This document shows positions 1 through 5,985 of a DNA stretch of 9,321 nucleotides, piece by piece. The stretch is from contig JABDJW010000010.1 of the NCBI GenBank assembly GCA_013002375.1, positions 1 to 9,321 on the forward strand, given 5' to 3'. Numbering within the stretch: position 1 is the first letter of the stretch; every line of letters starts with the position of its first letter. Below the pieces are notes generated by a model. That model made no database searches, was not told the DNA's origin, and worked only from the letters and a program-made list of their open reading frames with translations. A program made the position numbers and the translations under genes. The DNA comes from Acidimicrobiales bacterium. Its GTDB lineage: Bacteria > Actinomycetota > Acidimicrobiia > Acidimicrobiales > SHLQ01.

Positions 1-1914
1 GTCTATGACTTCCTCGAGAAGGTGTGCGCCAAGTACGGCGCCGGCTTCTGGGCACCTGGCTCGGGCATCATCCACCAGGTCGTGCTCGAGAACTATGCCT
101 TCCCCGGCGGCATGATGATCGGCACCGACAGCCACACGCCGAATGCAGGCGGGCTCGGCATGATCGCGGTCGGCGTCGGTGGCGCCGACGCCGTCGATGT
201 GATGACCGGTTTCCCCTGGAACGTCCGTTGGCCCAAGGCGATCGGCGTGCACCTCACGGGCGAGCTGTCCGGGTGGGCCGCTCCCAAGGACGTCATTCTG
301 AAGGTGGCCGAGATCCTCACCGTCAAGGGCGGCACCGGCGCCATCGTGGAGTACTTCGGGCCCGGCGCCCAGTCGTTCAGCTGCACCGGCAAGGCCACCA
401 TCTGCAACATGGGGGCCGAGATCGGCGCCACCACGTCGCTGTTCCCGTATGACGACTCCATGGCCCGCTACCTGAAGGCCACCGGACGCGAGGCGATCGC
501 CGATGCGGCCAACAACGTCGCGCACCACTTGCGTCCCGACGACGAGGTCCTGGCCAACCCCGGCGAGTACTACGACCAGGTGATCGAGATCGACCTGTCC
601 GATCTGCGCCCCCACATCAACGGCCCGCACACCCCCGACCTCGCCCGCGAGGTGAAGGATCTCGGCGCCGAGGCCAAGGCCAACGGTTGGCCGAACGAGA
701 TCAGCGCCGCACTGGTCGGCTCATGCACGAACTCGAGCTACGAGGACATCACCCGGGCCGCCAGCATTCTGCGCGACGCCGCCGCCAAGGGACTCAAGGT
801 CAAGACCCCGTTGCTGATCACCCCCGGATCCGAGCAGGTTCGGGCCACCATCGAGCGCGACGGACTGCTGGCCGACTTCGAAGCGGCCGGCGCCACGGTG
901 TTGGCCAACGCCTGCGGGCCGTGCATCGGACAGTGGGACCGCACGGGAAAGATCGAGCCCGGCACCCCGAACATCATCGTCACCAGCTACAACCGCAACT
1001 TCCCGAAGCGAAACGATGGCGACCCGGCCACGCTGGCCTTCGTCACGTCTCCCGAGACCGTCGTCGCGCTGGCGCTGGCCGGCACCGTCGACTTCGACCC
1101 CATCGCTGGAACCCTCACCAACGACGCGGGCGAAGCGGTCTCCCTGGCCGAACCGGTCGGCATCGAGTTGCCGCCGGCCGGGTTCGACGAGGGCGAATCG
1201 GGATTCATCGCGCCGGCCGAGGGGTCGGCCGACATCGACGTCCGGGTCTCCCCCACCTCCGATCGCCTCCAGGTGCTCACCCCGTTCGAGCCGTGGGATG
1301 GCGAGGACTACACCGACATGCCGTTGCTCCTGAAGGCCAAGGGCAAGTTCACCACAGACCACATCTCGATGGCCGGCCCCTGGCTCAAGTACCGCGGCCA
1401 CCTCGAGAACATCTCGGGGAACCTCTACATGGGCGCAGTCAACGCCTTCGACGACGTCGTCGGCCTGGGCAAGGATCACACCGACGGCGAAACCCGAGCC
1501 TTCCCGGAGATCGCCAAGCGCTACCACGAGGCCGGCATCGAATGGGTCGTGGTCGGCGACGAGAACATGGGCGAAGGTTCGTCACGCGAGCACGCGGCCA
1601 TGGAGCCCCGCTTCCGCAATGGCAAGGTCGCCATCGCCCGTTCGTTCGCACGCATTCACGAGACCAACCTCAAGAAGCAGGGCATGATCGCCCTGACCTT
1701 CGACGACAAGGCTGACTACGACAAGATCCAGGTCGACGACCGCATCGCCGTCACCGGTCTGAAGAATCTTGCTCCGGGTTCAACGGTCACGGTCACGTTG
1801 ACCCACGCCGATGGCTCCACCGACAGCTTCAGCACCAGCCACACGATGAGCGACGACCAGATCGAGTGGTTCAAAGCCGGCTCGGCTCTGAACATCATCC
1901 GCCAGAACGTCTGA
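1..1914 (+). CDS. acn: Aconitate hydratase, mitochondrial-type (5' partial)
   Basis: TCA-cycle enzyme that isomerises citrate to isocitrate with a [4Fe-4S] cluster in the cytoplasm. The frame is open from base 1, so the start lies upstream; 637 residues are visible. Aligned from memory with mammalian mitochondrial aconitase, about 120 N-terminal residues are missing. In window residue numbers, I see His25 in PGSGIIH, the GTDSHTPN motif (Asp43-Ser44-His45), Glu140, the cluster ligands Cys242 (GSCTNSSYED), Cys305 and Cys308 (ACGPCIGQW), Arg332 and Arg337 (SYNRNF..KRND), Arg465, and Ser527-Ser528-Arg529 in the swivel domain (GEGSSREHAA). The order and spacing match the roughly 750-780-residue mitochondrial family rather than the roughly 900-residue AcnA/IRP1 type usual in actinobacteria. 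The domain 1-3 core runs to about residue 400 and the swivel domain covers about 440-637. It ends TGA, 6 bp from a convergent stop. Identity is very secure; no defect is seen in the visible part. Confidence 0.97.
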   Translation, partial: VYDFLEKVCAKYGAGFWAPGSGIIHQVVLENYAFPGGMMIGTDSHTPNAGGLGMIAVGVGGADAVDVMTGFPWNVRWPKAIGVHLTGELSGWAAPKDVILKVAEILTVKGGTGAIVEYFGPGAQSFSCTGKATICNMGAEIGATTSLFPYDDSMARYLKATGREAIADAANNVAHHLRPDDEVLANPGEYYDQVIEIDLSDLRPHINGPHTPDLAREVKDLGAEAKANGWPNEISAALVGSCTNSSYEDITRAASILRDAAAKGLKVKTPLLITPGSEQVRATIERDGLLADFEAAGATVLANACGPCIGQWDRTGKIEPGTPNIIVTSYNRNFPKRNDGDPATLAFVTSPETVVALALAGTVDFDPIAGTLTNDAGEAVSLAEPVGIELPPAGFDEGESGFIAPAEGSADIDVRVSPTSDRLQVLTPFEPWDGEDYTDMPLLLKAKGKFTTDHISMAGPWLKYRGHLENISGNLYMGAVNAFDDVVGLGKDHTDGETRAFPEIAKRYHEAGIEWVVVGDENMGEGSSREHAAMEPRFRNGKVAIARSFARIHETNLKKQGMIALTFDDKADYDKIQVDDRIAVTGLKNLAPGSTVTVTLTHADGSTDSFSTSHTMSDDQIEWFKAGSALNIIRQNV

Positions 1915-1920
1915 ACCCGC

Positions 1921-3525
1921 TCAGCCCAGTCGGCAGGCGTCGCCGGCGCTGAGGATGACGACGACCGAATCCGGCTCACCGGTGCCGCTCAGGGACGCGC
2001 TGATGCGCTCGCCACTCGGGTTCTCGACCCAGCTGACCGATACTCGCCCGTCGGAGCCGGCTGCCTGTCGAGCGTCGGGGAACAGGCTGTCGATCGCAGC
2101 CCGTGCGGTACCCAAGCCGACGCCGGCCAAGGTTCGAAGTGAGCGCGGCCGGTTGTCGTCGCCGCGAACCTCCCATTGGACGAAGGACGGCGGCGCACCG
2201 CCGTAGTCGGCGAACACGAGGACGAGGTCGCCCCACGCCACCCGACGTTCTTCCTCCGCGCCATCGCACCGTTCCGACGCCAACCACGCGCTGTCGCGCT
2301 CGGGCCCACCGAGCGCATCGATGATCATTTCGATGGCTTCGCCCGACCTCGCGCCGAAGTCGACTTCGAGTTCGTCGGTCGACCCTCGATCGATCAAGAT
2401 GCCGTCGGCGGTGAGCGCGACCACACCCGGCTCCGGAAGCACCAGCTGCGTCGTCGTCGGCGCTGCGGTGGTGGTCGGCGCAGCCGTCGTGGTCGGGGCG
2501 ATGGTCGTCGTCTCGACGACCGGAACCGTGGTCGTCGGAGCCGCGGTCGTCGCCACGGTGGTCGACAGCGGTGGGGTCGACGGCAATGGGGTCGACGAGG
2601 ACGGGCTCGCCGTTTCGGAGTCGCGCTGGCTGTCCCACAACAGGTAGCCGACCGCCGCGATCGCACCGAGCACGACGCCGATGACGGTGAGCAATGCGAT
2701 CGTCGACCGGCTGTCACGGGTCTCGGGGTAGCGCGGCGTGGGCGGATAGGTCGGCTGCTGCGGAGGTCGCGGCGGCGGGACCGGGTTGGCGACCGGGGCC
2801 GTGCCGTAGCTCGGGGCCGGGGTCGGCTGCGGCGCAACCGGCGGAGGGGCGGCCACCGGTTCCGTCGCCTCGGTCGGCTCGAACACCGACACCGGCCCCT
2901 CACCGCTGTAGGTGAAGACGTTTCGCGACGGCCGAGCCGGCAGTGGCCCCTCGAGGTCTTCGAGCGTCACCAGCCGGGCTGGTCCGACCTCTTCGGGAGG
3001 CGCATTGCTCCCGGCCGGCGGCAGCACTGCGGCCAGAATCGCCGCGCCGACCCGAACCGCTTCGGCCGAGTCCGCGCCGCCAACTCGCCCGTACGCGTTC
3101 TTGGCCGCACCGGCGGAACAAAGCTCGATCGAGCCGATGTCGGCCTGTTCGGCAGCAGCCCGCAGCGCTGCGGTCTGACCGCCCGTCCACCGATCGGGGT
3201 GCGCCAGCATCACCAGCTCCGGCCGATCGGTCCGGGTCTCGGCTACGAGCGCCACGACATGCTGCAGGAGCGCAGCGACAACGTCCGGGATTTCGGCGGG
3301 AGCGCCCTGCATGCCGAGGGAGCCGAACGGATCCGCGATGAACTCGCCTTCGGGCTCGGCCATCGCCGCCGCCCCGGTGACGATGTCGCCACCGGCACCG
3401 AGCATCGCGACGGTCGGCACGCCACCGGTGTCGTCGCTGGTCGGTACCGGCGAGATGTCGCGGCCGACGGCCACGGCGGCCCGCAGATGGGTTTCACCAA
3501 TCTCGATGGCCAACCGATACGTCAC
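1921..3525 (-). CDS. Hsp70-like (collapsed actin-fold) single-pass membrane protein with Thr-rich stalk
   Basis: 534 residues from a GTG start; function unknown. Residues 1-168 resemble a Hsp70 ATPase: an N-terminal phosphate-1-like strand (LAIEIGETHLRAAV), VPTVAML..GDIVTGAAA, then AHPDRWTGGQTAALRAAAEQA and LCSAGAAKNAYG (matching DnaK's NEPTAAALAYG). It then passes at once to ADSAEAVRVGAA (matching DnaK's PDEAVAVGAA). The DLGGGTFD phosphate-2 loop and most of lobe II are absent. Residues 223-268 are proline-rich, 274-297 form one transmembrane helix, 305-360 are a Thr/Ala/Pro stalk, and 365-534 are a C-terminal domain probably outside the membrane, with Cys420 and Cys531. Topology N-in/C-out is inferred. 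The open frame continues upstream to 4017, but that part is a shadow of the acyltransferase. GTG at 3525 keeps the first strand, and no ATG or other GTG/TTG start lies between it and the upstream gene's end. It lies 41 bp after that gene. The gene is well supported; ATPase activity is doubtful. Confidence 0.88.
   Translation of the reverse strand: MTYRLAIEIGETHLRAAVAVGRDISPVPTSDDTGGVPTVAMLGAGGDIVTGAAAMAEPEGEFIADPFGSLGMQGAPAEIPDVVAALLQHVVALVAETRTDRPELVMLAHPDRWTGGQTAALRAAAEQADIGSIELCSAGAAKNAYGRVGGADSAEAVRVGAAILAAVLPPAGSNAPPEEVGPARLVTLEDLEGPLPARPSRNVFTYSGEGPVSVFEPTEATEPVAAPPPVAPQPTPAPSYGTAPVANPVPPPRPPQQPTYPPTPRYPETRDSRSTIALLTVIGVVLGAIAAVGYLLWDSQRDSETASPSSSTPLPSTPPLSTTVATTAAPTTTVPVVETTTIAPTTTAAPTTTAAPTTTQLVLPEPGVVALTADGILIDRGSTDELEVDFGARSGEAIEMIIDALGGPERDSAWLASERCDGAEEERRVAWGDLVLVFADYGGAPPSFVQWEVRGDDNRPRSLRTLAGVGLGTARAAIDSLFPDARQAAGSDGRVSVSWVENPSGERISASLSGTGEPDSVVVILSAGDACRLG
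2449..2565 (-). repeat. Thr/Ala/Pro-rich low-complexity stalk-coding repeat
   Basis: Degenerate short repeats encode residues 321-359 of the Hsp70-like membrane protein, including TTTAAPTTTAAPTTT. Such segments usually form an extended extracytoplasmic linker between a membrane helix and a folded domain. The DNA repeats vary at third positions, so copy number may differ between strains. Confidence 0.7.
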
Positions 3526-3531
3526 GGCTAC

Positions 3532-3537
3532 ACAGTA
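3532..3537 (-). promoter_or_regulatory. Candidate -10 hexamer for the Hsp70-like gene (leaderless)
   Basis: Read on the minus strand this is TACTGT, matching the actinobacterial -10 pattern TANNNT. Exactly 6 nt separate it from the GTG start at 3525, and no Shine-Dalgarno sequence is visible. That suggests a leaderless or near-leaderless transcript starting in the 41-bp gap after the acyltransferase gene. It is a weak motif alone; support comes from the same arrangement at other starts here. Confidence 0.35.
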
Positions 3538-3566
3538 GAACCCAGCGCCGGTCAGCAGGGCGCGCC

Positions 3567-5201
3567 TTACGAGCCGGCTTTTGCCTTCGGAGCCTTCTTG
3601 GCGGACTTCTTCCCGGACTTCTTGCCTGTCTTCTTGCCCGGCTTCTTGATCGCCGCCTTGTCCTGGTTCTTCTTCGACTTCTTTGGCTTCGACTGCTTCG
3701 ATGCACTCGACTTCTTCGGTGTCGCCTTCTTCGGGGCAGGCTTCTTCGGGGCCGAGTCCTGCCGCTTCGCCGTTTTGTTCTTGCCGCCCGTCCCGGTGCC
3801 GTCGGCCTCCGGTTGGTTCGGCGTCATGCCCGGCGGGTAGGTACGGGCCAGTTCCTCCGCCGTCGGCTTGGTGCGCTTGCGCCCGACCGGCGGCAGCTGG
3901 GCCGAGATCGCGGTCATGACGCGAGCCACGTCGGGAAGCGTCGACTTCTTGGTGCGCTCGAGCTCGACCCGGGGGCCGATCTTGACCTGCACCTTGGGCG
4001 GATCGATCAGGTTCCACACCGCCGGTACCCGCGCCGAACGGGGCCAGACGTGTTCGGAACCCCAGATGCCGATCGGCACGACCGGCGCACCCGACATGCG
4101 GGCCAGTTGCGCAACGCCGCGCTTGCCGACGAGTTCGGGCTCGAAGAACTGCCGCCCGCGCGGGATCGTCCCCTGGGGCAAGATCACGACAACCTCACCG
4201 GCGGCGAGCGCTTCGGCCGCCTGTTCGAGGGGAGCATCCGACCCCGTGCCCCGATCGACCGGGATCGCGCCGAACGCGGCGACGAGCGGCCCGACGAGCG
4301 GCGAGTCGAAGAGTTCCTTTTTGGCCAGCGGTCGGGCGGGACGGCCGGCCTGCGCCAGCGCGGTTGCGATGGCCACGAAGTCGAAGTAGCTGCGATGGTT
4401 GGCCGCAACGATCGCGCCGCCTTCCGCCGGGAGGTGTTCGACGCCCGAGATGTCGAGCTTGGCATAGCGGATGAACTCCGGCCGGCTCAGCGACAACAAC
4501 AGGTCCTGCGGCTCGAGACCGGCGATCTTGGGTACACCGGGCGGCACATCGAGGTGCGTGATCGGCCATCCCCGAAGCCGAGCCACGGCCCGCAGGCGGG
4601 GATCCGGGTTCACGGCCACCGGATGACCGACGCCACCGAGCAACGGTTGATCGAAGAAGCTGTCGCTGTAGGCGAAGCTCTGCTCGAGGTCGACATCGTG
4701 GGCGAGGGCCCAGTCCTTCACCGCCCCGAGTTTGCCGATGCCCCAGACGTAGCGACCATCGATCGTGCCGTCGAGGGCGCCGTCGGTGACGCCGTACTTG
4801 GTGGCGATGCACCCATCGAACCCGAGGAGTTCGGCCAACGGCTCGCAGACGGTCGAGGGGCTCGTCGTGGCCATGACCACCTTGCGTCCCGCGGCGCGGT
4901 GCTCGTCGATCAAGTGGAGGGCGAAGGGCTGCAGCCGATCGACCAGTTGAGCCGCCGCGAGCCGTCCGGCCTCGGCGACGAGGTCGGCGTCCCACCCGGC
5001 CGAGAACCGCACGCCGGTACGAGCGAGCGCCATGCTCGGCAAGGTCTCGCCAATCCGGTCGAAGAACTCGAATACGAACGACTCGCCGGGAATCTTGCGA
5101 TCACCCATGAGCCCGACCGTGCGCAGCGCATCGGAGACCACCGGGCCGGATGCGCCGGGCAGCAAGGTCCGGTCAAGGTCGAAAAAGGCGGCGCCGTTCA
5201 T
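3567..5201 (-). CDS. plsC: Bifunctional HAD-IB hydrolase / 1-acyl-sn-glycerol-3-phosphate acyltransferase with Lys-rich tail
   Basis: 544-residue fusion. The N-terminal half (about 1-225) is a HAD-IB phosphatase of the SerB-like type: FFDLDRTLLPG gives nucleophile Asp8 and Asp10, VMATTSPS (109-116) is motif II, and YSDSFFDQPLL gives Asp180 and Asp184. The second half (about 240-440) is a PlsC acyltransferase that would acylate lysophosphatidate to phosphatidate at the membrane: NHRSYFD (268-274) is the NHx4D motif, GAIPVDRG is 311-318, LPQGTIPRG is 341-349 and VVPIG is 374-378. The HAD-PlsC fusion is known in actinobacteria (a mycobacterial plsC is of this kind); the HAD substrate is not certain. 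Residues 474-544 are a disordered Lys/Ala/Pro/Ser tail like histone H1. ATG at 5201 sits just before the HAD motif and no other start fits. It lies 49 bp after the PLDc_N-like gene and 41 bp before the Hsp70-like gene, so an operon is plausible. Confidence 0.93.
   Translation of the reverse strand: MNGAAFFDLDRTLLPGASGPVVSDALRTVGLMGDRKIPGESFVFEFFDRIGETLPSMALARTGVRFSAGWDADLVAEAGRLAAAQLVDRLQPFALHLIDEHRAAGRKVVMATTSPSTVCEPLAELLGFDGCIATKYGVTDGALDGTIDGRYVWGIGKLGAVKDWALAHDVDLEQSFAYSDSFFDQPLLGGVGHPVAVNPDPRLRAVARLRGWPITHLDVPPGVPKIAGLEPQDLLLSLSRPEFIRYAKLDISGVEHLPAEGGAIVAANHRSYFDFVAIATALAQAGRPARPLAKKELFDSPLVGPLVAAFGAIPVDRGTGSDAPLEQAAEALAAGEVVVILPQGTIPRGRQFFEPELVGKRGVAQLARMSGAPVVPIGIWGSEHVWPRSARVPAVWNLIDPPKVQVKIGPRVELERTKKSTLPDVARVMTAISAQLPPVGRKRTKPTAEELARTYPPGMTPNQPEADGTGTGGKNKTAKRQDSAPKKPAPKKATPKKSSASKQSKPKKSKKNQDKAAIKKPGKKTGKKSGKKSAKKAPKAKAGS
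3570..3782 (-). repeat. Low-complexity Lys-rich (histone H1-like) tail-coding region
   Basis: This encodes residues 474-544 of the HAD/PlsC protein. On the plus strand it shows many short CTTCTT-type repeats, read on the minus strand as AAGAAG lysine codons. Motifs such as APKKATPKK and GKKTGKKSGKK recur. The region is in frame with the enzyme and ends at its TAA, so it belongs to the protein and is not a separate gene. Confidence 0.85.
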
Positions 5202-5230
5202 ATACGCAACGTATCGGCCGCTTTTGCGGC
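5202..5230 (-). promoter_or_regulatory. Candidate promoter/operator of the HAD/PlsC gene: TACGTT -10 plus two small palindromes
   Basis: On the minus strand TACGTT (5208-5213) fits TANNNT and lies 6 nt before the ATG at 5201, suggesting a leaderless transcript. It overlaps a perfect inverted repeat ATACG-caa-CGTAT (5202-5214). A second perfect inverted repeat, GCCGC-tttt-GCGGC (5217-5230), sits just upstream, where a regulator could overlap the -10/-35 spacer. No Shine-Dalgarno sequence is visible. These are short motifs, so confidence is low. Confidence 0.35.
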
Positions 5231-5250
5231 AATGCGAGCGGAAGCGCCCG

Positions 5251-5547
5251 CTAACGCGAGCCCCTGCCGTCGCTCCGACCCCAGTTTTCGTCGTCCTCGG
5301 GGCCCCGCACCCGCTGGTTGGGGTTGCGGGTGTACGTGGCGCCCGGCGTCCAGCCGGCGTTGATCGGCCGCCCCAGCGCCAGCCAGGCCACCGATCCCAC
5401 GCCGGGCACGATCAACACCACCAGCAGCCACGCCATCTTGGGCAGGTTGCGCATCTGGGCCTGATCGGTGGCGATGACGTCGAGTACGCACCACACCCAG
5501 AGCAAGAACAGGATCACGCCGAGAAAACCGGGGGCAAAACGAACCAT
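5251..5547 (-). CDS. Small two-helix membrane protein, PLDc_N (phospholipase-D-nuclease N-terminal) domain
   Basis: 98 residues. Hydrophobic helices lie at about 6-26 (LGVILFLLWVWCVLDVIAT) and 38-58 (KMAWLLVVLIVPGVGSVAWL), followed by the diagnostic GRP (59-61) and a charged, glycine-rich cytoplasmic tail. The WxLxxLxxPxxGxxxWxxxGRP pattern is typical of the PLDc_N family. It is found at the N-terminus of cardiolipin synthases and often, as here, as a stand-alone actinobacterial membrane protein of unknown function. There is no phospholipase D catalytic HKD motif. It is the first gene of the minus-strand trio, 49 bp upstream of the HAD/PlsC gene, consistent with an envelope or lipid role by association only. 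The ATG start precedes the first helix directly. Confidence 0.85.
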   Translation of the reverse strand: MVRFAPGFLGVILFLLWVWCVLDVIATDQAQMRNLPKMAWLLVVLIVPGVGSVAWLALGRPINAGWTPGATYTRNPNQRVRGPEDDENWGRSDGRGSR

Positions 5548-5553
5548 GCCCCC

Positions 5554-5559
5554 AGTATG
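5554..5559 (-). promoter_or_regulatory. Candidate -10 hexamer for the PLDc_N-like gene
   Basis: On the minus strand this reads CATACT, one base from TATACT, and it ends 6 nt before the ATG at 5547. The intervening bases are G-rich (GGGGGC), so a weak ribosome site is an alternative reading. It would drive the three-gene minus-strand cluster. Low confidence. Confidence 0.3.
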
Positions 5560-5582
5560 CCAGCCCGATCAGCTCGATTGCG

Positions 5583-5810
5583 GGGCCACACGGCCCAAGA
5601 ACAAACCAGGAGCGAGGAGGGACGACGAGCGGCTCGGCGGCTTCGCCGCAGCCGCAGCGCGAGTCGAGGCCGCCGGCAACCCTTCGGGTTGCGTACGGCC
5701 GGATCGAGCCTGCGGAACAAACGCGGAGCGGAATGAGCGCAGCACCGGGCGAGACGAAGTGGAGCTCGGCAATGGAAAACTGTAAGAGACCGGCACGAAG
5801 GCCGGTCTCT
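5583..5810. other. Hairpin-rich intergenic element (candidate structured RNA or dispersed repeat)
   Basis: This stretch lies between two divergent genes and holds no convincing CDS on either strand. It contains a series of perfect inverted repeats: GGGCC/GGCCC (5583-5596, loop 4), GCGGC/GCCGC (5637-5649, loop 3), and GCAACCC/GGGTTGC (5676-5692, loop 3) enclosed by GGCCG/CGGCC (5668-5700). The strongest is a 10-bp stem AGAGACCGGC/GCCGGTCTCT (5785-5810, loop ACGAAG). I do not recognise tRNA, tmRNA, RNase P or a known riboswitch. It could be a small RNA ending at the 5785-5810 hairpin, a genome-dispersed palindromic repeat, or both. The remainder of the gene-free gap (5811-5920) shows nothing I can name. 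Confidence 0.45.
5785..5810. terminator. Strong perfect hairpin, possible terminator
   Basis: A 10-bp perfect stem (AGAGACCGGC/GCCGGTCTCT) with a 6-nt loop. Neither side has a clean U-tract: CGAGGATC follows on plus and TACAGTTTTCC on minus, so intrinsic termination would be atypical. No protein gene reads into it from either side, which makes it more interesting as the end of an unannotated RNA or the arm of a repeat. Confidence 0.35.
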
Positions 5811-5920
5811 CGAGGATCTCGCGGCAGTTGGGGGAAACTGCTCATGCGGATCAATCAGGGGCGCCTCTGGGGGGAGAAGCACGCCCTGAGTTATGAATTC
5901 ATTCTGCCCTTCCGCCCGGT

Positions 5921-5977
5921 CATCTGTCCAGCGGATTCCATTGATATCTCGTATCTGCCGAACAGATGGCCTATGGT
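5921..5977 (+). promoter_or_regulatory. LysR-type operator and -10 of the LysR gene (candidate autoregulation)
   Basis: ATCTG-ccgaa-CAGAT (5953-5967) is a perfect interrupted palindrome fitting both the T-N11-A and ATC-N9-GAT forms of LysR-family boxes. A further CATCTGT (5921-5927) is an exact inverted match to ACAGATG (5962-5968), so the half-site occurs three times, as expected for recognition plus activation subsites. A -10-like TATGGT (5972-5977) lies 8 nt before the ATG at 5986. A site overlapping the promoter suits negative autoregulation. GGTGGGG (5975-5981) could instead serve as a ribosome site. Confidence 0.5.
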
Positions 5978-5985
5978 GGGGCGGC

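Noticed and set aside
3526..4017. N-terminal extension of the Hsp70-like gene's open frame, rich in Glu/Gln/Gly
   Set aside because: It lies inside the acyltransferase gene on the same strand in another frame. The charged repeats are the frame-shifted image of the lysine tail. GTG 3525 begins the recognisable domain.
2176..5363. Two long plus-strand open frames (554 and 516 residues) opposite the minus-strand genes
   Set aside because: Arg-rich, low-similarity translations antisense to well-supported genes; open only because of high GC and codon bias. The Phe-rich stretch near 3580-3780 is the antisense of lysine codons.
5548..5854. Small open frames in the hairpin-rich gap on both strands
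   Set aside because: Their translations show no domain, membrane helix or normal composition, no plausible start signal, and they run through perfect hairpins; a non-coding element fits better.
5893..5985. Upstream in-frame ATG extending the LysR protein by 31 residues
   Set aside because: The family begins at MDLRQLRAL; the extension would cover the operator and -10 site.
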